This document shows positions 56,346-64,000 of a stretch of 64,000 nucleotides of DNA, one piece after another; within the stretch, counting starts at the first letter, position 1; every line of letters starts with the position of its first letter. A model generated the notes under the pieces. That model did no database searches and was not told the DNA's origin. It saw nothing but the letters and a program-made list of their open reading frames with translations. The DNA lies in the NCBI GenBank assembly GCA_025174535.1, contig JALBUN010000023.1:1240001-1304000 (forward strand), given 5' to 3'. Both the position numbers and the translations under genes were made by a program. This DNA is from Cantharellus purpuraceus. Taxonomy: Eukaryota; Basidiomycota; Agaricomycetes; Cantharellales; Hydnaceae.

Positions 56346-59300
56346 CTAAGCTTCACTGTGTCTATTCTGCAGCTCTGAAATGTGTCCAATACCACGTGTT
56401 GGGTTCCTGCCAGCTGTCCAATCAAAGAGGACCTGTTTGGGAGGTTCTGTGAAGTTCTCAAAGCGTCTGAAGGGAAGAGCCACATAGGTGGCTGCCGAAA
56501 TACGCCTTGGGGCTTCAGGATTTTCCCGATGGAAGTCTGCAATGCACCTTCTAGCCCCACTGGCATCCTTAGCTGGGATCCAGAGGTCGTCAGCAGCTCC
56601 ATAGCCCTTCCAATGCACCAGGTATTCCAGTCTTCCTCGGAAAACTCTGCTGTCAAGGATCTTCTCAACTTCGTATTCCTGTACTCCATCTCAAATGACT
56701 GGAGGTGGTGGAGGAGATGACTGGCGTTCAGGGATGGGATCCTTTTTATAAGGACAGAGTAAGACAACAGAGAACACTGGATGAGTGCGGCCAAAGATTG
56801 AGGGAAGTTGTAGGCCATAGGCATTTTGTGAGACCACCTTATTAATCACATACGGTCCTAACCATTTGTGATCAGGTTTCTTGGTTGGACAGGTGGTGGT
56901 GATATTTTGTGCATTGAGCCAGACCTTGTCACCAAGCTTGTATACTGGGGCTGCTTGCCGATGGGCATCATAGAATCGTGCCATATCATCTGCTGCCTTT
57001 TCCAGGGCAGAGCGAGCCTCAGTGGTGGCCGTCTCCATACGCTCAGTGAATTCTTCCAGTGCTTCAAGTCGTGTCTCTCGGATTGGCTCTAGCCCAAGCC
57101 TTGGGTGTTGGCCTGTATCAAGCATGAAGGGGGTTGATTGTGTGGAGGAGTGGATGCGGTTGTTGTATGTGAATTCGGCAAGAGGAACCCACTCAATCCA
57201 GTCATCCTGGTGCTGATTGACGAAAAGCCTCAAGTATTGTTCAATTTCTTGATTGACCCTTTCCGTCTGACCATCGGTTTGTGGATGATATGCTGTGGAT
57301 GCTGCAACCTTGATCCCCAAAAGCTTATTGAGCTCACGCATAAATTGAGAGACAAACTGGGTGCCACGGTCACTGATGATCTCCTCAGGAAGGCCGTGGT
57401 GTTTCCACACATGGTCTCGGAAAAGTCATGCAACTCCTATGGAGTTGATGTCAGAGGTGGTAGGGATAACATGTGCTCGTTTGGAAAGACGGTCCACAAT
57501 GACAAGGAGTGCATCATAGCCATGGCTGATGGGTAGTTCTACAATAAGGTCAACAGATATCACTTGCCACCTCCGATCTGGGACACGATTAGGCAGGAGT
57601 TTACCCATAGGAGGAGCAGGGAAAGTTTTTGTCCGATTGCAGAGGTCACATCCCTTGACGTATTTGGCAATGTATTGTCCAAATCCAGGCCACCAGTAGC
57701 TGCAGGATACAAGTTCTGTTGTTCTCCAGTGACCAGGGTGACCTGTAATGTGAGTATCGTGGTGTGCCCCTACAATGTCATGGCGCAATTTTGGGTCAAG
57801 AGGGACATATACCTTGCCACGATAGAGGACAAGTCCATTCTCCTCGGTCCATTCCTGTCCTTGTAAATTCCGAGAGGGACCAAGTTCCTTAAGAGCCTTT
57901 ACAACCTTTTCATCTCTGTTGGTGCAGTTCCGCACACGTTCCAGGAATATGTCTCCTTCTCCTGTGATCATTTGAGCTTCTGGCCCTGGATAGGTGGATG
58001 TCGCATCGATGTGGAACAGCTCAGGGCCAAGAAGAACCTGGTTCTGGTTATCTTACTCCCCCCGCTTATGATCTACACGTCATGAGAGGGCATCAGGTTT
58101 GGCTGAATGTCGTCCAGGACAGTGGATCAGTTCAAAGTCAAAATGAGAAAGGTATAGTGACCAGCGAGCTTGTCGACGATTGAGATTCTGAGCTGTACGG
58201 AAATATGTGAGGTTTTGATGGTCATTAAAGATTTCAATCTTGTATTTGGTCCCTTCCAAGATGTGGCGCCATTCTTCTAGTCCATGGATGACTGAGCGCA
58301 ATTCCTTATCATGGATGGCATAGTTGCGCTCTGCATCTGAAAGGCTCTTGGATACAAAACCTACCGGCCTCCATTTCTCATCGTCACAGAGTTGAGATAG
58401 AACAGCACCTGTTGCATATGCTGAAGCATCTGTCTCTAGTCGAAAATGCTTGGTTTGATCTGAGAGGACAAGGATTGGAGTTGACGTGACAAGCTGCTTG
58501 AGTTTATCAAAGGCTTCTTGTTCTGGGCCATCAGGTATCCAGGACCACTGTGTATCTGCCTTTGTTAACTGATTCAGAGGCTTTGCGATATGTGAGAAGT
58601 CCTCAATGAAGCGATGATAGAAATTGATGAAACCCAGGAAGGATTTGACTTCTGTCACATTGCGCGGTGTGGGCCAGTCTCTGACTCTGGCCACCTTAAC
58701 TGGGTCCATAGCTACCTGTCCCTGTGAGAGAATCAATCCAAGATAATCTACCTTCTGTTGTGAGAAAAGGCATTTCTCTGGTTTGAGGTACAGGTGGTTG
58801 GCCCAAAGAATTTCAAGGACAGATTGCACGATCATGTGGTGTTGTTCTAGGGATTCAGTGAAAATGAGGATGTCGTCCATGAACACTACCATAGTGCCAT
58901 CATCAATGAGCTCCTTGAAAATGCCATTCATCATCATCTGAAAGGTTGCTGGGCTATTTGTGAGACCAAAGAACATGACCAGGGGTTCAAATAGACCACG
59001 ATTGGTTCGAAAGGCTGCCTTCCACTCATCGCCCTCTTTAATACACACATTGCCCTCTTTAATACACACATTGTTATATCCCCATCGGATGTCAAGCTTG
59101 GTAAAGTACTTGGCATTGGCTGCGGCAATTTTATTCATGATGTCTGGTACCAGGGGTAGTGGGTAGGCGTTCTTGATTGTGATATCATTCAGCTTGCGGT
59201 AGTCTTGCACAAAACGAAGATTACCATCCTTCTTTTTCACAAAAAAGACAGGGGATGCCATGGGTGACTTGGAAGGACGTATACGATGATTCCGTAGGTT

Positions 59301-60266
59301 CTCCTCAAGGAATGCATCCAACTCCTTCTGCTCATTTGGGGACATTGGATAGACCTTTGTGCTGAAGGGTTGTGCTCCTGGAGTGAGTTCAATAGCATGG
59401 TCCCACAGTTTTCGAGGTGGAAGTTGGTCAAAGGACTCCTTTGCAAAAACATCCTTAAATCCCCAGTACGCCTTTGGGACAATCTCCTCAAAGGTTTTGA
59501 CTGGAGTAGATTCTGCAGCCTTCTGTGCGAGCTGTTGAGAAACTGTTGAACCAGCATAGATATTCTCCAAGTCTTCTTCTACAAAGATAACAAATGTTCG
59601 GTCTCCCTCATATTGGGGTTGCCTGTGTGAGTTCTTGCCATTTGAAGGAGTTGTATCAAGTGAATGCTCTTTGTGTTCTGGTACTTCTCCACATGAATCA
59701 GGGCAGCGAGTCATCTGTACCTTTCCTGTACGCCAGTCTACCTCTGGGTTGTCCTTCACAAGCCAGGTGTGCCCAACAATTATGCCAAAGGTTCCCAGGC
59801 TTGTGACTGAAAATGTGGCATGTTCGGTATGGGTCCCATATGTGCAGATGAGATCAACTTCTTCCTTGATTGAACCTGCTTCATTTGGGGTCCCATCAAT
59901 GTTATAAACAGGTATGGCACGTGGTAGAGGGCATGTTCAAAGTTTCTCTGCTTTGACATATTCTGCATCAATGAACATTCCTGTAGCACCACTATCGAGG
60001 AGTGCATCCACAGCTAGAGGGTATCCAGTGTCTACCGAGTGGATTTTCATGGGAATTCTTGTACATCGACAGATGTCTGCAGATCGAAGGTAGAGACAAG
60101 GAGGGTCATCATGTTTAGCTGGAAGTTGAGAAGGGTTTTCAGGCATGGCTGTTTTGGTTTCAGTCTGATGGACAAGGGAGTGTGCGTGTAACATATTGCT
60201 TGTGAGCCCTACAGTACATGATTCAAGAACTGAAAACCAGTTTGTCAGGCAGGGCATGCTCTTCAC
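56346..60266 (-). pseudogene. element-C pol: protease, RT, RNase H, integrase, chromodomain
   Basis: Protease DSGA (near 59,990), then RT with NLRFVQDYRKLN, FTKLDIRWGYNNV, FGLTNSPATFQ and the active-site FMDD. RNase H follows (LETDASAYATGAVL, NYAIHDKELRSVI). The integrase zinc finger is H-x-H-C-C (GCDLCNRTK), its core contains VDLIVELP, ISDRGTQF and the Glu in NQEIEQYLR, and a chromodomain ([17 protein letters not shown]) ends at 56346. In-frame stops after KAEKL, DALS (two) and SIGVA, and before [11 protein letters not shown]. Four of these are explained by single C-to-T changes (CGA to TGA, CAA to TAA). A 21-bp tandem duplication (NVCIKEG twice) lies near the RT active region. Confidence 0.92.
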
Positions 60267-60286
60267 TGCTGACTGGCCTGAAAATC

Positions 60287-61405
60287 CTACTTCTCCTCTT
60301 GCTTTGGAATTACTGCCTTCTGCACTTCTTCCTTGGCCTTCAGTGCAGCTGCTACTGACTCTGATATCATGCCTGCAATTGCTGTTTGTGTGAGATCAGC
60401 TTGGATATGTTCCTTGCATGGTTCAGGGCATGCTGGGGATATATGGCCACGCTTTCCACAGTTATAGCATGTCCGAGTCTCAATGCGATGGCGGTTGGAG
60501 TCAATATCCATAGGTGCAGCACCATTAGAGGTTGCCAAGGTAGTTGGTACAGAGATGACCAGAGTGCTGTGAGGGCGGGATGGGGTAGAGCAGGCAGGAG
60601 TGAGGGAAGTCTGAGCACGTCTCACTTCTAGAAGATGATGGTGGTTGTGGTCAATTTGACAGGCCGCTTCCTTCCATGCCTTGAGATTGGACGGGAGGGA
60701 TGGCTGTGCATGGATCTTGTCAAGAATCGTTGCAGGGAGCCCTCGGGCATAGGCATATTCCAGTGCTGCATCATTAAACCCAGTCCTTCCTGCTAGTATC
60801 TCAAACTGTGCCGTGTATTCATCCGCTGACATGCCAGGTGTCATCCTAAGATCGTGTAACTTTGTTCGTGCTGTTCGAGAGCGGTCAGGGTCCCCAAAAG
60901 CATTCTCCACCTGCTTAATGAATTCCTCCAAGGTGGAGAGTGGTGAGGTCCTGTCAATGACTGCCTGTGTCTCGTTGTGCGCCCATACTTCAGCAGAACC
61001 TCCTGTCATAAAAGAGAGGGCATAGAGGATCTTGGTCCACTCATCTGGGAAAGATGTAGGCTGGACTGCAATGGCAAGCCTGATAGAGCGAATGAAACCT
61101 TCCGTCTCTGCACGATCTCCATTGAATTTGGCTGGTTCAGCTGCCCTTATTGGGCGAACAGATGACGATGTAGGAGAAGGTGTGGGAAATGAGGTGGTCT
61201 GAGAGATGGTCTGTGCTGCAGCGATGGCAGCAGCAGTGGCAGCATCTGCTAGGTTGTTCTGGACATTGGCGAACTGGCTCTGGAGGTGCTGGTTCTGGAG
61301 TTGCAGCTGCTGGAGCTGCTGCACCTGGGTGTTGAACAACGCTCACAGAAAGCCACCACTTTCACCTAGAGTGTCCCAATAGGCTTCAGGAAGCTGATCG
61401 GTCAT
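60287..61405 (-). pseudogene. element-C gag
   Basis: ATG 61405 opens MTDQLPEAYWDTLGESGGFL, followed at once by TGA (61345-61343) where CGA would continue the frame. Beyond it the frame is open for about 350 codons: a Gln/Leu-rich helix, the retrotransposon gag core (AEPAKFNGDRAETEGFI, LYALSFMTGGSAEVWA, FGDPDRSRTA) and a CCHC knuckle CYNCGKRGHISPAC. One nonsense mutation therefore silences gag. Confidence 0.88.
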
Positions 61406-61487
61406 GGTATCGGTGAAGTAGTTAATAGGGAAAGTGTTATGAGGTGTGGGGTCGTCTTATGAGCTTGATCTTCTGTGAGGGTGACAC

Positions 61488-61833
61488 TGATGACGAGGCC
61501 ACAACAACAAGATACTCAATAAGTGAGAGCCGATAAGAAAATGCCAGCTGGTACAGCGGATATCCTCAGTCTATACAGCTGTTTCTGATAAATACATGGG
61601 ACTTACCTGGTACAGCGGATATCCTCAGAGATCAAGCTGAGGGGATCACACTGCACCAAGGCAAGTCTTTATACTAAATGATGGAGACAGATAGGAGAAC
61701 CAAGATAGGGGAGGAAGGATAGGGGAAGTGATAGGGGCAATGAAATAGGGGAGATGCACCCTGACAGGCTGCGCTGATAGGGGTGTCAAGAGAAAATACT
61801 AAAAATGGAATATGACTTATTTGAACCCTGACA
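61488..61833 (-). repeat. 5' LTR of element C
   Basis: Same ends as the other LTR-C copy; 57 bp longer through a local duplication around 61,545-61,635. The internal side continues GTGTCACCCTCACAGAAG in sense, similar to the bases after LTR-B (46135-46149). Confidence 0.85.
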
Positions 61834-61843
61834 AGTTCCCATA

Positions 61844-62653
61844 CAGTAATAAAAGAACCAAAAATAGAACAAGGATGAGTAAGTCATGTATGAATGAATT
61901 AAAAGATGAAACAGGGGTGAGTCACATAAAAGAACAATAGAAACATCCACCAATACCATCTTCCCTATGGCTCCAAAGGTAAATTGACCCTGAGTCACAT
62001 GAGGACTTCAGTCAGCATCCACAACAAATACTCCTCATTGTCTTAGTGATACGTCTCCATATGGTATCCTGTTCCAAGGGCATTCGGTTCCTTTGCCTGA
62101 CACGATGTAACCTGAGTTGGATTGAAGTGGGAGGATAGGTTGGCGATGGCGACTGAAATTCTACCTCACATTCGACTCTTCTATCCGTATTACAATATAG
62201 AGGCGAAATGCTGAGGAATATATATGGTTCAATGGAATCGTGAAAGAATATAGGATCGCCAATGGCATAGGAGAGACATGGTGGGGATCTTGAACGTTGA
62301 AAGAGTTTTGGAAGTATTTTGACATGTGGAGGTGGCTTAACATGCCCGTGGAGCTCAGCATATTTTTGATAGTCCTCTGTGTCCAGAGACCAGTGTGACG
62401 TATTATTAGAAGCGATGTTGGAGAGGGGAATAGGATTGGAAGCCATATGAATGATGATGAAAGGATCGGTGTGAATAGAAGGCTGATAATGATTGATGGT
62501 GATGAAACACAAGTGACGATCAATGGCTAGAATTAGAGACTGAGGTGGAGAGGGAGTTGCAGCACTATTTAAAAGTTTGATACAGAAAGGCGCTGGCGGA
62601 GTTGGACTGTCAGGGTGGTTTGATATATGTCCTCAATGCATCCTGGCTCATCA
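61844..62653 (-). mobile_element. LTR-B copy 3, truncated
   Basis: Matches LTR-B from its TGA-GCCAGGATGC start (plus strand 62,650) down to AGTAATAAAAGAACC at 61,844, where it is cut. Ten bases (AGTTCCCATAC) identical to the end of LTR-A lie between it and LTR-C. It is inserted in the cysteine module of an accessory-gene copy. The TATA box region and LTR end are missing. Confidence 0.75.
62012..62446 (-). CDS. LTR-B-encoded 144-aa protein, second intact copy
   Basis: Same length as the copy at 44360, with about twenty substitutions (for example HSIP to NPIP, HNSVEPYT to HDSIEPYI, ILLERDT to MPLEQDT) and no stop or frameshift. Retention of an open frame in two diverged copies, while neighbouring pol genes are full of stops, suggests past selection on the protein; this is an inference from two copies. 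Confidence 0.7.
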   Translation of the reverse strand: MASNPIPLSNIASNNTSHWSLDTEDYQKYAELHGHVKPPPHVKILPKLFQRSRSPPCLSYAIGDPIFFHDSIEPYIFLSISPLYCNTDRRVECEVEFQSPSPTYPPTSIQLRLHRVRQRNRMPLEQDTIWRRITKTMRSICCGC

Positions 62654-63198
62654 CCAACCCAACTCGCCGCCTTTGGTCCTGTGATCATTGTTGGGGTCAG
62701 AAAGGAGGGTGTAGGATCAATGAAAAGTTTGATCCCCGGAGTCAGAGCGTCAAGCCCCAACTAGTGGTACAAGGAGGGGTGGAGAAAGAATCAGAAGGTT
62801 GTCTGACCAAAAAGTGGTGGACAGAGACGGGTGCTGTGGCAGCTGGGGGTAGCAGTGTCAGATCGGAAGGGGCAATGACCAGTGCAGGTACAGGGTGCAT
62901 CTCTGCACCCAATAGTACTGTGGGCCAGCTTATCCGGCTGGTTAACCTGCAGTTGGAGCACCTCTGGTGGATGGAGGGGTTGTTAGTGGACTTGGTGAAG
63001 ACGATGAAATGGAAGGAGGTTCTGGAGGGTCAGCGGACGGCTGGTTTACGTTGGCTGCGGAAGTTCATGGCCCCTTTGGACGAGGATTCAGACATGGGGG
63101 ATGAGAAAGATTGGGTGTCGGATGTAGAGAGTGATGATGAGTCAGAGATGGAGCCTGAGGTAGACAAGGGGAAGGGGAAAAGGAAATGCAATGTATAA
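62651..63198 (+). pseudogene. element-D accessory gene, 3' part of a second copy
   Basis: Open from the LTR-B junction to the stop at 63198: PTRRLWSCDHCWGQKGGCRI (second half of the cysteine module), KPQLVVQGGVEKESEG, TKKWWTETGAVAAGG, the leucine-rich helix QLIRLVNLQLEHLWWMEGLL, an acidic DSDMGDEKDWVSDVES block and the basic end KGKGKRKCNV. Truncated at its 5' end by LTR-B. Faces the integrase at 63359 exactly as in the first copy. Confidence 0.75.
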
Positions 63199-63358
63199 CA
63201 TAAAGAAATGGAAATGATTTTGATTATAATCTGTTGGAGCGGAGAAAATGAGGCGGAGTGATATTCCTTTGGAGTTTTTTGGGCAGACTTGTAATTTCCC
63301 TTGTGACTTGTAATAAAATGATGATGCAAAATAATAGAATTAGCATTAGTAATGGAAC

Positions 63359-64000
63359 TTAAAGATTCATAAGAGGGCCAGGTTTGTTGGGATAAGCAGA
63401 GTGAAAGTCGGATGTGTGATTGAGTTTGGATGTGGAGATCCATAAGGACTCTTCATTGGTGCCTTCGTATCCAGTCCATTTGAATAAGTACTGGAGCTTG
63501 CACTTGTATCGACGATCGATCTTTGAGTCCAGGATCTCAGATATCTCATATTCATTATCTCCTTTGATGATGATTGGGGGAGGTGGAGGTTGCGTGTGAC
63601 TGGAGATCTCGTTTGTAGTAGCAGGTTCGAGCATTGATATATGGAAGACCAGATGAACTGCTTGGAAGTGGTCAGGGAGGTGGAGGGTGAAGGACCTGCT
63701 GCCTGCATGAGCAATGACCTCATAAGGACCTAAGTATTTCTCGGAGAGTTTCTTTGATGGATGGGTGGTCTGGAAATGTTTGGCCTTAACAAATACTTTG
63801 TCTCCAAGTTGCAGGTCCAGAGCTGGAATGCGGCATTGGTCTGCGGAGACTTGATATTGTTTCTGGGCATCGGAGATGGTTTCTCGGAGATGTTGGTGTA
63901 GTTGATCGAGGTCAGTTACGAATTGGCGGGCTTTGGTGGAGGCGAGTTCCTTCTCAGGGTGGACAGAGGTGTTCAGATGATAGCCTTTATTAGCAAAGAA
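63359..64000 (-). CDS. element-D integrase C-terminus and chromodomain, partial at window edge
   Basis: Reads in one frame from the window edge: FFANKGYH, GDKVFVKAKHFQTTHPSKKL (GPY/E module nearby: KYLGPYEVIAHAG), HISMLEPATTNEISS, then the chromodomain EISEILDSKIDRRYKCKLQY...WTGYEGTNEESLW and stop after GPLMNL. In contrast to the copy at 51071-52436 the chromodomain is in frame. The catalytic core lies outside the window. Confidence 0.85.
   Translation of the reverse strand, partial: FFANKGYHLNTSVHPEKELASTKARQFVTDLDQLHQHLRETISDAQKQYQVSADQCRIPALDLQLGDKVFVKAKHFQTTHPSKKLSEKYLGPYEVIAHAGSRSFTLHLPDHFQAVHLVFHISMLEPATTNEISSHTQPPPPPIIIKGDNEYEISEILDSKIDRRYKCKLQYLFKWTGYEGTNEESLWISTSKLNHTSDFHSAYPNKPGPLMNL

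Larger units (their letters stand above)
55460..61833 (-). mobile_element. LTR-C retrotransposon, Ty3/gypsy chromovirus type
   Basis: Two LTRs in the same orientation (55460-55748, 289 bp; 61488-61833, 346 bp) bound a 5.7-kb internal region. On the minus strand it reads gag, protease, RT/RNase H, integrase, chromodomain, then a separate 145-codon ORF next to the 3' LTR. The 5' LTR carries an extra ~57-bp duplication of the GGTACAGCGGATATCC segment. LTR ends are TGTCAGGGTTC...CGTCATCA in sense. No matching target duplication is visible, so flanks were rearranged or the element sits in a deletion. Confidence 0.88.

Overview
The window is nuclear DNA of a filamentous basidiomycete, most likely a mushroom-forming Agaricomycete. 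The evidence is the gene density, the many phase-interrupting introns of about 45-60 nt, the very small exons, and gene families of typical basidiomycete form (septin Cdc10, TBP, Png1, sulfate permease with STAS, PNGase A-like, MIF-like tautomerase). The order cannot be fixed from sequence alone.

Bases 1-42,100 are a normal euchromatic gene block. In order: a P4-ATPase phospholipid flippase (+); the DNA-repair nuclease FAN1 (-); septin CDC10 (-), head-to-head with a PMP3-domain membrane protein carrying a long charged tail (+); a 3 kb gene-poor stretch with hairpin repeats; a secreted PNGase A-like amidase (+), tail-to-tail with cytosolic C1-tetrahydrofolate synthase (-); a 1285-residue disordered protein of unknown function (+); an SDR dehydrogenase (-), head-to-head with a SET-domain lysine methyltransferase (+); a CCCH zinc-finger/coiled-coil protein (-); cytosolic peptide:N-glycanase PNG1 (-); a sulfate permease (-); TATA-binding protein (-); and a MIF-family tautomerase (-). 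I assembled exon models by hand. For most, the exon lengths sum to a multiple of three and keep the family motifs in frame.

Bases 42,100-64,000 are a nested graveyard of LTR retrotransposons with no host gene. Four LTR families can be separated, named here A (about 1.38 kb), B (about 1.4 kb), C (0.29-0.35 kb) and D (about 0.53 kb). Element C (55,460-61,833) is a nearly complete Ty3/gypsy chromovirus-type element on the minus strand, with gag, protease, RT/RNase H, integrase and chromodomain. It is broken mainly by CGA-to-TGA stops. Element D survives as pieces in which integrase-chromodomain and an accessory gene (acidic/basic coiled coil plus paired CxxC) converge tail-to-tail; the accessory gene lies antisense to pol and has its own TATA box. 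LTR B carries an internal 144-aa ORF, present in three copies, two of them intact. A divergent relative of that ORF lies between pol and the 3' LTR of element C.

The best candidates for something undescribed are the LTR-borne/3'-terminal ORF family and the antisense accessory gene. Secondary points are three GC-AG introns, several exons of 13-28 nt, an LTR minisatellite expansion, an AT-rich MITE-like insertion with a clean target duplication, and a 1.37 kb inverted repeat of LTR A.
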